Origin: Carex sylvatica
Lineage: Eukaryota; Streptophyta; Magnoliopsida; Poales; Cyperaceae
Reading direction: 5' to 3'
Assembly (NCBI GenBank): GCA_964058845.1
Contig: CAXKVR010000074.1
Coordinates: 48,742 to 112,741, forward strand
Length of the DNA: 64,000 nt
A program made the position numbers and the translations under genes. This document shows positions 44,000 through 57,808 of the stretch, in pieces (the stretch's first letter is position 1; each line of letters opens with the position of its first letter). The notes beneath the pieces were generated by a model. The model did no database searches, had not been told where the DNA came from, and was given only the letters and a program-made list of their open reading frames with translations.

Positions 44000-44282
44000 G
44001 TTGAACTATAGAATTATTGCATTTAAAAAATAAAGTTAGAGTAAGTTTAAATTCACCAAAAATTTCATTAGTTTCCTCTCAAATAAAAAATTTGAATCAT
44101 ACTTTATAAGTTAATATTAGTGGTACCCTGTCCGTCCGACGACCACACACTGTTATTTACAACACTGGTTGAACTATATAATTATTACATTTAAAAAAAT
44201 AAAGTCAGAGAATTCACCAAAAAATTCATTAGTTTCCTCTCAAATAAAAAATTTGAATCATACTTTATGAGTCAATATTTTA
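43951..44282. repeat. 168-bp tandem duplication taking in a hAT end
   Basis: The block from AGTGGTACCCTG (43951) recurs at 44119 and runs through the hAT right terminus, its target duplication and ~110 bp of flank (AAATTTGAATCATACTTTAT in both). Confidence 0.9.
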
Positions 44283-46033
44283 TATTTCAATTTTTTTATT
44301 ATATTGAGTTTGTTTTGGATATTACAAAAAAAGTTAAAAGGATATCCTTAGTAACTATTAATTAACTCATACTAATTCTATTCAACAAATGTAACAAATT
44401 CAATAACCCCAAAAAACATGCATTAATGGTGTGGTCCCCTGAAATGTTGAAATTTTGCATAATCCCTGGTGAGTGGTGACTTCTGTTGTGCCACAGGACC
44501 ATGCAATGCAAATAATGCAATGTGTACAGTATTGTTCCCATATTCTTTCAAATCTAAGGTACAATGGGCCTATACACCACACATACTTGATATTAGATAA
44601 TTTCTGGCACAATGAAAAAAAAAAAAAAAACTGTTCTTTCTGATAAAGGAACACAATACAATTAAATCTTCATTTTGTAACATCACATTTCAATGTAGAT
44701 CATACAAATATATCTTCTCTTTTTGATAATGATGAGCCATGCCTTATCAATGCACCATGGAAAATGTGGCATGCCTTATCAGTACACCATTACAAGGCTT
44801 TCTACAAATTCATAACAGAGAGATTGAATTCTCTTAATTTGCCTTTGTAGAAAAAGATAGGCACCTATAAGGGCTCCATTTTTCCTATGCTTACCCATTT
44901 ATAATTCGAAATTAATTTCTCACGGGTAGGCGTGAATCTCGATACATTATAAATGCTTCAGATTTATTTTATATTTGTTTAGTATTAAATGAGAGTTTAA
45001 AGTTTTAAAAATTAATTGTCCTCAATGGAGGAATTAGATTTTGAATATTTGAACTCCCATTTGAAAAGCCTATCCAATGTTGATTAGGTACATAAAAGAA
45101 TACCATGTTAGCAATTGAGGTATAAATAAAAAAATTTATGGGTCTCATTTAAATTCTTGAAGCCTGGAAGAGAAATAACAAGCAGTCAACCTTATTGGGC
45201 CCAATTTAGACTAATTAATAAAGTAGTTGGATTATTTTCATGTGAGCATTTAGTGAGGTTAAAGGAACTCTTTTGAATTTCTTTAAATATTAGTTGGTCC
45301 TTTTATAAAATATCAAATAGAAATTGTATTGTATTGTTAAACTTAAGTATGGCGTCCATATTGCAAGAAGTTTTTTACATGCTCAAAATCATTTCAAATA
45401 ATTGATTAGTAAGATTGAAATTATCTAAACAAAATTTCATAAAATTTGATTGATCATCACGAGAGGCCACAGAGGTGGAGAGCCATTAAAAAAAAATTAA
45501 TTTACTTGAGTTAGTGCATCTGTATTTGCGGCATGAATAATTAGCAGAGTCAAAGACATTGATATTTTTGAAGAGCTTACAAAATATTATTTGTGTATTA
45601 TTTTATAAACAGTATTTTTTAGGGACCAAAATTCTAAATTACTGTAAACATAATCAGATTTATAGGGTCCATTAGCATTCCTAGTATAAAAGGACAATAA
45701 TTTAGGAAACCCATGCAATAAATTTTGGTACTAGCCACCAACAAACACATGCCATGCCACTCTAGGTTTTTCTCTTGCATTATTTTCTTCAACTAACAAA
45801 TTATTGGAAATAAAGCTCTCCTCCTCCCTCCCCCCCCCCCCCCCCCCCCCCCCCCAACAACAAAAAAAAAGAGGAAAAAAGGAAAAGAAAAAGACAACCC
45901 AACTTTTCCAAACCTATATATACTATTTTTACAAAATCCAACCTCATAGAGAATCTAAACCTTCGCCAAACCAAATCTATGAACAAAGCCTTATGCACCT
46001 CACTTATTTCAAAATGTAACTAATTTCTCCTTT
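44283..46033. other. Gene-free stretch downstream of the DUF547 gene
   Basis: AT-rich. Two near-identical ATGCCTTATCA..GCACCATGG/TACACCATT blocks occur about 45 bases apart near 44735-44790. A 26-base C run is at 45830-45855. The end next to 46033 is presumably the 3' untranslated region of the DUF547 gene. Confidence 0.4.
45830..45855. repeat. 26-base C homopolymer
   Basis: An uninterrupted run of 26 C about 180 bp past the stop codon of the minus-strand gene. Homopolymers this long are rare in plant DNA and prone to slippage or assembly error. Confidence 0.85.
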
Positions 46034-49000
46034 TCATATGGACAAGAGATACCTGAATCTGAACTCATACGGCAAAACTTGCACCGTAGAGGTCTCATTT
46101 TTACTGATCTCAAGGCATCTAATCGCATCACTTGTCAAGTGATCGGGAAGTTGCATGCAAATCCAGTCCATGAGTGACTCCATGTCCTTTGCAAAATCAA
46201 GCAAGTACCAGTGAAGTAATTTGGGGATGGCAAGCTTGGTCGGATTGGAGATGCCTATGGAAGCTTGCAAGAAGTCTTTCTTAGCTGTCTCCAGCTGTTG
46301 TTCCACATGAGATGGTGTGTACACTCTCACCTTTGGAAGAAAAAAAAAATACAGAGCATGTTTAAAGTAAAATTAAATGTGAAGGTTTTTATTTAAGTAA
46401 ACCTTTTGTTTTAGTAGCAGCAATTTATCAAGAACCAATATATAATAACAATGCTTGGTTCATAGTCTAAATTTAAATCTGGAAATTTCAAACTATTACA
46501 TGTGAACACAAGGCATTGTCAAGTTTTTGTAGGCTTATAAATGACAACATTCATTTTGCTAAAAGAAAGGACCAGACAACTAACATTTTCTGGGGCAAAA
46601 TAAATTCATATAATGGGTCCAATTGTGCAGGACATTAAAGAGAACTATATAATACAAAACTAAGCTGTTACCAACAAAATTAAGTAGTACCCAGAAATGG
46701 TAGATGGCACCAGTGACAAAATTATACAGCTTCTATTATAACCAATGACTAGATCCATGATAGTACATGTCATATTGTCATTCAACAGGACAAAACAAGC
46801 CTAGCCTATGAAAGGTACATCATACAAATATCCAGGAAATAAATATCAATTAAAACAAAAGGATGTGAAATTTCAAATAGATAAATAATTTAACTATAGT
46901 TGCTACGCCAAATTACTATGCACAATTACTTTGAGATTGAATCTTTTAGCATATAATTTATTTTTACAAAATTACTTACTGCCGGAGAAGACCAGCTTCC
47001 ACAAGAAAGAGCAAAGGTAACCAATGGTTCAGGCCATTCGAGCCCAAAAATGCCTCTTATTGTCGTGTCATCCTTCATTCCTTTTGGATAGGCCTATGAA
47101 TTTACATATAAAAGTATTAAACTGGTATATTCAAAACAAGAGTCATGCCAAACTTCTAGCTGAAAGCAATAGCAAACACGATCGCACTTCTTACATTTTT
47201 TATATTGTAAGGTAACCGCAGAATAAAATGCTCGATAGCCATGGCATTCAGCAATTGGCCGCCTACATTTATTGTTGCCTGAAAAAAGAAACAGATCCAA
47301 CTATTAAAGAGCAATAATATCTCTAAAATAAATAAATAGGTTGATTGATAGATACAAATGATATAGAAATATTATAAATCCGTCCTTCAAATAAAAGAAA
47401 TATTATAAATCCAAGTATGGAAGGCAATCAAAAGTGCCACAAGGGGTGTTGTAAGTTTACTACTTTTGAGGGGGTTAAAGGATGTTAAAGTAAATAATAA
47501 AAAAGAAAAGGGACAATTAGAATTATACCTTTGGCATTAAAGCAACAAGCATCTGAGGACTAGTAGGTATCCCTTGTTCAAGAAAACCCTAAAATAAATA
47601 AAACATTTTTTTTTTAAATATATATTTATTAAAAAAATGATAAGCATAGGCCGTTAGGCCAAGCCAGGCATATATTCTTTCCATTAGCAAGGTACAACCG
47701 TGCATACATGCACAATAGGCATGAAATTAGTCAAAGAGAGAGAAACAAGAATCCTTTCAAAATAAAAAAATAAACAAAACAAGAGCAAAGGAAAGTAAGG
47801 GAAGAGAAGCAAGAAAATGGTAAGATGAGTTGGTATGGCATTATTTTGCATGTTCACATGGAGACAGCATGATTTGTTATCCCACACAGACACTCTATAG
47901 TGCAAAAGCATGAACAGAATGTCATTATTTTATTAAATAAATAGTACCTTTAAGTCATGTCTTGACAACTAACCAATGCCAGTAAACAGTCTTTCAAATT
48001 TATGGTATTTCTATTTTAGTCCCTCCAGTGAGAATTTATTAGCATGACCCCATAACTCAACAAAAATGACAAGGCATTTTTAGTAACCCAAAGCAGACGT
48101 TAAGAAATTCCAAGAATTTTGAAATAATAAACAAATAAATGTGAAATTGATGATATCTTACATTCATCATACATGCATTGTATATGTTTATCCAAAATGC
48201 CAGCTTTTGTTGATGTGTGAGCGCTATCAGCTTCACTGTTGCAAGATTTATGACTAAACCCCTGAAATAATCAAAATTGCAAATAAGCCACCAGACAAGG
48301 CAATATAAATAATTAGGTTAAATAAAATATGATGAATGTCCCTATACAGGCTAGTGTCCCCAGATAACCAAATCTTGACTAACAAGTAGCTACATTTATC
48401 TTATGTGACAGGACTCAAAACCTATTTTTTTAATTCTCAAAATAGATCTCTGAACTCAATTTTTCATGGCCCAATCAAGCTAACTGATCAAACTTAATAT
48501 TAATTTAATACAAAAGCACCAGTGGTCCAAAATTGAACACAGATTAAGAAGAGAAAAAGGGCAAAAGAAAAAAAGGTAAAAACAATGATAACATGCACTA
48601 TACATTAACATGTAAAAGCAGTACAAACAACTTTCTTTTGCACTTCTTAACAATAACAGATAAGATGAAGAAAGCAAATGGAACCAGAACAAAATAAAAA
48701 GCAGATAAATTACACCACAAAATCTCATTAATTTAATCAACTATAAACAGGAGAAAAGAATAGCACCAAAAATATTAGGTATAAGGGAGAACAAAAAAAT
48801 ACCCAACAAAAATAATTCAGGATTTTAAACTTACTTGAGCCTCTTTATTAGAAGAGAAGAATTCCCTACTAAATTGGGGTTAAATGAACTGCCATCCACT
48901 ATTATGAAATTCTTATAGGATCCAATATCCCTCTTTCCGAAATCCAAAATGCCATACGGGTCGCCCAAATCGGTACTATCTGAACTCACAGACGAGGAAC

Positions 49001-50340
49001 CTGAAACCGAAGGAGAAGTGCTCTGTTCTTCATCAATTTTCTCAGACAAACTCATCTGGGAAAAAATGGTCATCAAACATGTTAAAATTTCTTCTGATAA
49101 TTTGTTTGGGTCATTGGAACCATCCAATTTAGCCTCCTTTTCTGAATTTGGGGTAATTTGAACATCCTCACCACCTTTTCTTTTGATTACTGGCTTCTCA
49201 ACCTAAAGTAGAAACAGATGCATCAAAAATATAACATAAAATTTTATGTCAATGTCAATGTCAATTTGGGAAAGGAATTTTGCTACAATGAGAATTCTAC
49301 CTTGTTGTTTGGTTGCTTTTCAGGTTGGGCTTTTGAAATTGAAGGTTTCTTAACAGGAGATTGTCTTAAATTTCGAACTGAATTTGCGGTACTTTGGTTC
49401 TCTTTCCCCGAATTGGGGCTCGACTGCTTCTTTTGCACCTGCCTCCCATTGCCAATTCGATTCAATGTTGGCGCAATTGGCTCAGGGTTTGAAGGCAATT
49501 GAATCGGGTTTGTGAGTTTCATACCAATAGACAATTCCGAGTTTGTCGCTTGAGAATTCGATTTCAAATCGGGAGAACTCTCTCTTGATTTCTTAGAATT
49601 AGAGCAGATAATTGCCTCTTGATAAAGCCCTTGTCTGAAATTCACAACCTGTTCTTCAAGCCTCATCACCTCTTCTTCCAAAACCGCCACCTCAGCCAAC
49701 AGCTCCAATGTCTTCATTAAAAAAAAAAAAAAAACCAAATGATAACTGAAAATTTAAATCCCCTTGAACAAATAATTAAAAAAACTGAAACTTTTGTGTA
49801 AGAATTACATGAGAAGGGAGGTAAGGAGGGAGGCGAGGCAGAGCACCGATTGGTCTGGTAAAAGCTCTCTCAAGAGCTCTATGCACATTCTCTTCATGTC
49901 TCAATTTATTCTTTAACTTGTCAACCTGTTAAACCATATATGCTTAGAAAACAGGAATTGGAATTGAAATAGTGAAATTAAACAAATGACAAAAAAAAAA
50001 AAAAAAACAATAACAGAGAGAGAGAGATATTGTGGGTTACATCTTGTTGCAATGCAATCTTTCTTTCTCTTCTCGCCTGCAATCGATTCAGAGTTTTTTT
50101 GCGGTTATTAAGTGGTTTTGCTGTTATCTTCTCGATTTTCTTCTCTTTCTCCATTTCCTTCAAACAAAGAAGAAGAAAGAAAGAAAATTTGCTATTATAG
50201 AATGAAAAACCATGAAAATTTAGAAGAGAGAGATCATTGTTTTTAAGGTCAAAATGATAATAATAAGATAATTAAGATACCAATCTCGAAATTGTCTCTG
50301 AAACAACTGAATTACCCACAAGAGAAATTAAAGAACCCAT
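46034..50340 (-). CDS. MIP1-leucine-zipper / DUF547 protein, ten exons, intact
   Basis: Exons on the minus strand: 50340-50281, 50157-50041, 49925-49809, 49711-49301, 49202-48835, 48261-48162, 47588-47529, 47278-47195, 47093-46980 and 46330-46034. All have GT..AG borders and compatible phases and join to 575 residues plus stop. The N-terminus is [16 protein letters not shown], then a basic coiled segment, then the MIP1 leucine zipper ([30 protein letters not shown], then [20 protein letters not shown]). A Ser/Asn-rich linker of ~200 residues follows. DUF547 begins in exon 6 ([19 protein letters not shown]) and continues with [49 protein letters not shown] and [20 protein letters not shown]. 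The family is widespread in plants, its biochemistry is unclear, and zipper members bind MADS partners. No defects seen. Confidence 0.92.
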
Positions 50341-52421
50341 TTTGAAGTATCGCTTGAGAACTCAATGAACAAAGCACGCTCTCTGTTTTTATTAATTTCA
50401 GCAAGGGACTTGAAAATTAAACGTAATGTACTTGCCCCAGCCTCAAAAGACACACAAAGCACCAATTGGGGCACTCCAATTCACGACGAAAATATGAATC
50501 TTTTATGCAAAATTGACCTCAAAACCCATCAAAAAACGAAAAACAATTGAAAGACCCATATCATAATGTCAAAATCGCTAACAAAGAGACCTACTTTATC
50601 GTGCCTCGGTGCCTCTCTCATGCTCCGCACCTTACTCCCGCCTCTCGGATTCATTCTCTCTCTTACTCTCTTTGAGTAACACTGTTTTCGAGTCGCAAGA
50701 TCTTTTTTCTATATAAAAATCTGTGCTTGTACTGAAAAAAAGAGATGGAGTTTAAAAGGCTGTCATACCTTAACAACCCAACACCGCTAAACCCAAAACG
50801 CGCACAAAGATAAAGTTTAAATCTTGAGTAATAAATTAATATAAAAGGTTAAAATAAAATAAAATAAACCTGAGGTAGAATCACAGAGAAGCACAAGTCT
50901 CTGTCGCCTGGGGACAAAACGGGAAGAAAACTGAATTGAATGCGACGAGCGGAGACAAAAATGCTTCGAGTCAAAAGCACGAAACCAGAATCAAGGAAGG
51001 TATTTTTGTATTTTTTTTACCACCTCAATGAAAAACTTAAAACAAAGAAAGATAGATAGGTAGAGAATTTAAGTTCTCTGGGGATGATGTGGTGTGATAA
51101 TTTATTGAAGCGCTCTTGTCGTTCCCGCTCGCGCTCTCAGCAACAGCGCCAAGCTTTGATTGTTTTGCAACAAAAATAAAAACAGAGTGCATCGGTGCAA
51201 TCATGAGGGGTTGTAATAAATACAGAGGCGCTTTGGAAGTGAGAAGTGTGTGAGTTTGTGCGGTGAAAGAATGAGAGATCGTACGGGGACGGCGCACCAC
51301 ACCGCGAGTTGGTAAAGAATAATGGTTTTTCGATCTTCTGTTCCATGTAAGGATGTAATAATGTGTTATGGGTCGCTGAGAAGGTATCATTAAAACAAAA
51401 GATGAAGTTGCAATACTGTAGATAGCTTTGTAGCAGGCATACAGGATCTGGTGTCCGGGTGTGAGACGGTAATTGTGTAACCGGATTTCCTGCAATGGTC
51501 AATGGATGTATTATCCACCGTACGATGGTTGTCTGGCACTTGAATCTATCGTAGTTGTGTTAATAGTGACAAATGAATTATTTGGATTCAGTTTGGTGAG
51601 AATAAAAATTCGTGATTCGAAAATAATTGGGGTATAATTCAGAAATAATTCAGAATTATCTGGATTAGAGATCTCAGTTCTGCAAGAGAGAAAAAAAAAA
51701 TATTCTGAGAAAATTTCAGAAAATTTTTGCGAATAATTCATAAAATTCAGGGAAAATTCATAAAATTTTTGAATTATTCGGGTTTTTTAGTTAGAGTTCG
51801 GTCAACCGAATAATTCAGCGTTCGGTTCAGCATCACCAAAAAAAAAGAATTATTCAGGTTTAATTCGCGAATAATTTGTAAATCTTGTGACTATGGTTGT
51901 GCTTGTGGTGTTAACCTCTAATTGTAAAAAATGTTTTTTTTAATCACACCAGTAATTTGTCTAATTGTAAAAATATTTTTCTTAATTTATTAATTTCCTT
52001 GACATTAATTTTAGCAGATCTTTAAATTTTAATTTTGATGAGGTCATACAAATATTTTTGAGATATAAGAGTTTCAATATAATATAAGGTAACTTATGTT
52101 AATAATAGTTAACCTGGCTGTAAACAATATGCAATTCCATAATCTAATTAATAGATTATAGAATTTAAATAAGAGGAGGGATTACTTGATAATGAATTTC
52201 AAAAAAAATATCAAATAAGGTTTGTATTTGGAAATTTTGATAGTTTAACGATCAAAATTCATGCAATTCAGTATTGATTAATGATACATCAAGAGCAATT
52301 AATTTTATATCGTTAAAATATTATATCACTTGATGTACAATAAAATATACACAGAATCTCATCATATTTTATTATGTCAATAACATTGGATTTCAAATTT
52401 AAACTGTATTAATAAAATTGA
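50341..52421. promoter_or_regulatory. Upstream region of the DUF547 gene
   Basis: The first several hundred bases probably hold the 5' leader and promoter: CT-rich tracts around 50655-50680 and a GC-richer zone 50880-51500. ORFs at 51037-51502 overlap each other and show no family. From about 51560 to 51900 the DNA is rich in ATTCGG/CGAATAATT motifs, also seen at 55200-55330, suggesting an old repeat. Confidence 0.4.
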
Positions 52422-52430
52422 TCAAACTAA

Positions 52431-52603
52431 GGAACCGAATTTTCTGCCATCCTGGGGCAGAAAATTTCTGCCCCCAAGTCATTGTCGGTAGACCCCCAGT
52501 TAGAAATTAAATGTGACCAGCCCCCTTTAACAGTGACCGGTCCTACATTCCAGTGACTGAGGGAGCAGAAAATTCCTGTACCGGAAGCAGGTGATCTCCT
52601 TCC
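52431..52603. mobile_element. 173-bp Mutator-type MITE, exact 9-bp TSD
   Basis: TCAAACTAA at 52422-52430 and 52604-52612 is exact. Ends are GGAACCGAATTTTCTGCC and GGTGATCTCCTTCC. It is an inverted copy of the element at 27432-27609. Confidence 0.92.
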
Positions 52604-52612
52604 TCAAACTAA

Positions 52613-54330
52613 AGGGAAATAGATTTCCTAATTAGGCAAACATATAAATTATGCATTTCATTTTAATTGAATTAATAGATCCAATAAGAATGTCTACCAT
52701 AATTGGAGAAAGAAAACAACATTTGTAAACAACAATCATGATTGCACATTAATTACAACAATAAGTATTGCATGCTTCAAAAGTTGTTTTGTACCGTTGC
52801 AAATTGAGAACAAAGAAACAATAATATGATAGGGTTTTAAATATGATCATTTCTAAATTTTGTACACAGGTCATACTATCAACTGTCGGAATTTTGATAG
52901 CCCAACAATTAAATTTAGATATGTTATTTGACATTTTGATCGTCTGGCGACTAAATTTCATATGATTAATTTAATAATGTATCAAGACTATTAATTTTAA
53001 GCAGTTAAAATTTCAAATTAGTTGATGTACAGTGAAACATGTACAAAATCTCATTATAAATTGTATATAATGTACAATTATATTTAAAACTGGATTTTAA
53101 ATTTAAAGTTTCTTAATAAAGATGGTCAATAATAAAGAACAAGCGATCCCCTTGAATAGGGGAACAATTTGAGTCTAACGTCTATCGGACTCAAATTTGA
53201 ATTTAATGAATTTCGCATCTGTCTGATTTTGTTTTAATAATCGTGCGAATCCGTTTTAATATTTGTACGAATATAGCGCACATAAATGTAATTTCATAAT
53301 GATAAAATTTTAAATCAGTACGGTGAAACATCACAAATTTTTATTATATTCTATGAATGTAATATGTGAACAATATTATTTATGATTATAGTGTTGAATT
53401 TTAAATTTAATTTAACAAACGATCCCCACTTTGAATAAACATACAAGTTATGTATATTCAACTGAGTTAACCTTCTCTAGTCCAATATGCATGTCTTCTA
53501 TAATTCTAATTACCGTTGTTATGTAAACTACCATCAAACACAAGAAAAATTACACCACCGCTATGGTAACACAGTTGGAAGTGGTACAGCTCTTTATTCA
53601 GAAGGACATAGAATAAAACACTGCAGTTTGCAGATAATTAGAGTGTGAGTTGTGAAGTGAGTGTGCAATTTATGGACAGTGATCAAAGAATAAATAAAAC
53701 ATAAACAAAAAAAATTACAATCATGATTGTAGCATTAATTACAACAATAAGTATTGCATGCTTCAAAAGTTGTTTTAATACCGTTGCAATGGTATTATGA
53801 TTTATGACATTTTGATGGTCCAAGAATTAAACTTCATATGATTTTAGGATTACTTGATATTGCATGTATCAAGAACTATTAACATTTTAAAAAATTTGAA
53901 AAAGAAATGTGAAGGTTACGCTTTCAGATTCCATTGATCAATACATCAGAAGTGTCATTTTTACAAAATTTATTTACATGTTTTGAAAAGTAAAAAATGT
54001 AAGTAAAATTATATACGGTGAAATATGTCTGAAATCTCATCATAAAATTGTGGATAATATAAATTATAGTTATAACTTGATTTAAATTTAAACTTTATTA
54101 GTTAATGATGGTCAAAATTATTATAATAAAGGACAAGCGATCCCCTTAAATAAACACACAATTTATGCATATTCAATGTCGTTAAACCTACTCTAGTTTA
54201 ATTTAATTACTTCAAATTTTTGGAGAGTGAAAAAAACAAGGAACATTTATAAACTACCATCGTGATTGTATCATTAATTACAATAATAAGTATTGCACGC
54301 TTCAAAAGTTGTGTTTGTACACGTTAAAAA
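52613..54330. repeat. Diverged large local repeat, three copies
   Basis: AATTACAACAATAAGTATTG followed by CATGCTTCAAAAGTTG occurs with attached flanks at 52767, 53753 and 54292 (core starts). Companion blocks such as GGTGAAATATG..ATCTCATCATAAAATTGT and GCGATCCCCTT..AATAAACA also recur. Spacing is about 986 then 539 bp. No gene. Confidence 0.65.
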
Positions 54331-56838
54331 GGACAAAGAAATAATAAAAATAATAGCGTTATATTTTATATTTTATCATTGTAAAATTTCCTACACGAAA
54401 ACGAAAGTCATATTATCAAAAAATAAATGTAATTATGATAACGTCGGCACCGTCATCAGAAGCATGTTTTATTAAAGAAAATAATTAATTTACATATATT
54501 GACACGTAATCTCTGACAAATGCAAAACATTGCAGAGATGGAATTAGAGTATAATTGCAGAGGATAGTGAGGTACTGGACTGAGGCCACGCGGCGCATGA
54601 TGAGAGTAGATGTGTACTGGGTCTAGGAAGCACTTTCCAGCTGAGCCTCCGTGCCAGACTTTGATCAGACTCAGTACAGTACCTTTTATTTATCTAGGTT
54701 CTCACTCTTTCATCCCTTTTACGGTTTTACCCCTTATCCTCTGTTAACTGTTGAATGATTTTACTTTTATATCTGCACTCCTTTTTTCTCTCTTTTTTTT
54801 AAGCCGTTTGTTTATAAATTAACCAATATTTTTTTAATATCAATAATTCATAATAAATATCAGATTGTAAAAGAAAAACGTAAAATAATAATTACTCAAA
54901 TTTTGTACTGACTAAAATATTAAAAAAAATACTAGAGGATTATCATGAAGCTAACCAAATATTCTTAAATTATCATTAATATTGGGCTACTTTTAATCTT
55001 AGCAATTAGAAATTATTTTGGTGAAATAATGAAGTCAGTTATCGGATGTTCATAATTAAAAATATAAGCATTCAAATATAAGTTTTCCTATATGATAAGT
55101 AGCAGAGTCATTATCGCAAAAATGTATTTAAAAAAACAGTTTTTTTTTTGTCAGTTCAAGCATATAAACTTTTGTGGGGTTAGCATTATAGTGATAAAAT
55201 TTACGAATAATTTGGATTCAAACCTTCTCCAAAGTAATCCACATATTATTTGGTTTTCCGAATTATCCACAAATTTTACAAAAAAAATTTGAATTTTATA
55301 AATTATTTGCAAATTATTCTTGAACTTTTCTTAAAGAAATTTTTTTTGTGGGACTAAGATTTCTGGTCCATAGGCTCAATGTATAAATTCAAATTTATTT
55401 TCAAATCACAAACTTTTGACTCCGCCAAACCTTTTCTGAATCATTCATTATCACAATAGTTAGCATAGAAATAACTAATTACAACATTGTATACAAAAAC
55501 TATAAACATCATATACACATAAGATGTCGACGCACTTTTCGTCCTCAAAGAACACATATTGAAGCAGGAGTGAACACACCAACGATGGGTGGCATGTAAC
55601 AATCTCACGTAGCGAAAATCGGACTGTATCGTTGTAGTTCGTATTTATCGCGACACTGTAAGGTGAATAGTAAATCTGGTCACTGCTTGTTGCATTTCCA
55701 ATGTTAGACCCACTGCATACTTGAGTACATAGGAAGTGTCATAGAAAATCCGACAAGAAAAATCAACAGAAAATCTGATATGTTCAATTAATTGGAGTGA
55801 TTTTCACCTGTAAATAGAAATTGCCAAAATTTTCTCACTAGATTGTTGTTAAGAAATAGTACATAGGCAGTCAGATTTTACTTAAAAATAAAGTTGCTTA
55901 AATTAAAAAAAAAAAAAAATCTGTTTACAGTATACATAGATTTTGTATTAATTTTGGTACAATGTGGATTATTTGATCATCAATCAAGTTTTGATTAAAT
56001 TAAATTATTAATTTGTTAAATCCTTGGATGGATGACAAATCAATTCTTATATTGAACCCAAGTTCAATACAATATGTCAAACTCTAAGAAAAAAATCTAT
56101 ATTTTACTATCTTAATTTTGATAATTATATATATATATTTTCGGTTGTCAGATTATCAAATAAATTTATTTTCAATTTAGCATATTTCATTATTATCAAT
56201 GTAAGAAATAAAGAGTGAATACCGTAGGCTAATTTTCATTCAACGGTAAATTGAGTACACTACAGTACATTACCAGTATCTAGTTAAGGGCGGAGACAGA
56301 CCTTAAACAGTAAACTGGTACACTACATGCCTACTTAAACATAAAAGAAACATCCGTGTCAGGGGCGGAGTCAGACCTTCAGACTACGTGGGGGTCGAGC
56401 ATATAAATTTTGTATGCTGCCAATAGAGATCAATTTGACAATTCCATAACATTTTCTGCTAAATTATATAGAAATTTATCAATAAATACAAAAAATTTAA
56501 AAATAAATGGAAATCAGTTGATCACTATTTACAATGTGTGGGCCTCTGTGCTCAATGGCTACAAATTAAAAATTGTAAAAAATCAATCTCTAACTATCTA
56601 GTACTAATTAAGTCAATACATTCCGATTTTTTAACGGTAACATTATAAGAGATTATATGCCATGCGATCTAAAATGAACGGCTAGAATATCTAAAGCTCC
56701 AACAAATTTCCTTCAATTAGAAAAGCACTCAAGCTCTGGTACGGTGAATAGCATCTAGGTAAGCTTTATATAGTGTCTGCAAAAAGGAAAACAGCAAAAT
56801 TAACTGGGGACAGTTACCAATTTAAATACTTTGGTAGC
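54331..56838. other. AT-rich gene-free stretch
   Basis: No gene recognised. 54530-54700 and 55520-55740 are slightly richer in GC but without ORFs. Two similar blocks AGGGCGGAGACAGACCTT (about 56287) and GGGGCGGAGTCAGACCTT (about 56361) may be transposon ends. Confidence 0.4.
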
Positions 56839-57041
56839 ATTACCTGAGAGAGTATTATCTGCGGAGTATTTTTTGCGGAGTTGTGCGTAGCTTTTAATTT
56901 GATCCGTTCATTTTAATTGAACAAATCAAATTAGAGAGAGTCTAAATTTTGAGATTTAATCTGATCTATCCGATCAAAATAAACGGACCAAATAAAAAAC
57001 TCCACACAGCTCCGCAGAGGTTAGCGTTCCGCTGTACCTAG
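56839..57041. repeat. ~200-bp inverted-repeat MITE
   Basis: Left arm with CTGCGGAGTATT..GCGGAGTTGTGCG..AATTTGATCCGTTC is mirrored on the right by the complement of CTGCGGAGCTGTGTGGAG..ATTTGGTCCGTTT. Ends are diffuse and no target duplication is clear. Confidence 0.65.
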
Positions 57042-57319
57042 CCTTTACTGATAACTGATAACACGTAATATTCATGACAACTTTTATGGATTCATAAAAA
57101 ATGAAGCTAACAAATTCTTTGGTCAAAATGCATTGATTTCTGGATGCCCCCATAGAATTGAATTAATATCATCTTTTCATAAAAAAAAAAATTCGACCCG
57201 GACCATCAATTAAAATTTGCACGAACATTAAAAGAGCATGTGCATTTCACTTCAAACTGAATTGATTTAGATTCCTAGAATGCTTTTCAACCTACTTTGT
57301 TATGCACACAAACAAAATT

Positions 57320-57442
57320 GGGTAAAGATGTTAACGGATCAGTTTTGACTTCATACAGTGCACGGGTCATATACAATGATATTTTGATTTTATAGTATGT
57401 TTTGTAATGAAGACAAAACTGCTCTGTTAAAAATCTTTACCC
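57320..57442. mobile_element. 123-bp hairpin MITE, exact 8-bp direct repeat
   Basis: ACAAAATT flanks both sides (57312-57319 and 57443-57450). Ends GGGTAAAGAT and ATCTTTACCC pair, with inner arms CAGTTTTGACTTCATAC and its complement. Relatives are at 59112 and 63043. Confidence 0.85.
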
Positions 57443-57808
57443 ACAAAATTCATTTGTATCTTACTATTTGGTAAACAGTAAAAATAATAGGAACTAATAA
57501 TAGTAAAAATAAAATAAAAAATCCCAAAAGAATGATCCAATTTCTATTCACTCTGTAGTCTTTTTATAAACTACTATTAACCAAAATGTTACTTTATTAG
57601 GTATGTACTGATAGGAAATTAAATAATATGAAAAATGGCAACCGTAGAATTCCCAAACAGAGAAAAGCTCCCTATTGTTTCAGGCTTACGGCCATAGCAT
57701 GTGAAATAAAGGAAGCATTGCCTCTCTTTCTTTGTTAATATCATCTGCAATATCAGACAACTGCATTTTCTGTTATAAATCTAGTGTTGAAACGATACAA
57801 CATAATTG

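Noticed and set aside
48480..48740. 86-aa hydrophobic ORF
   Set aside because: It lies wholly in an intron of the DUF547 gene and has low-complexity composition.
51037..51502. Two overlapping minus-strand ORFs of 152 and 121 aa
   Set aside because: Different frames of the same region, no recognisable domain, no splice or start context; probably the upstream region of the DUF547 gene.
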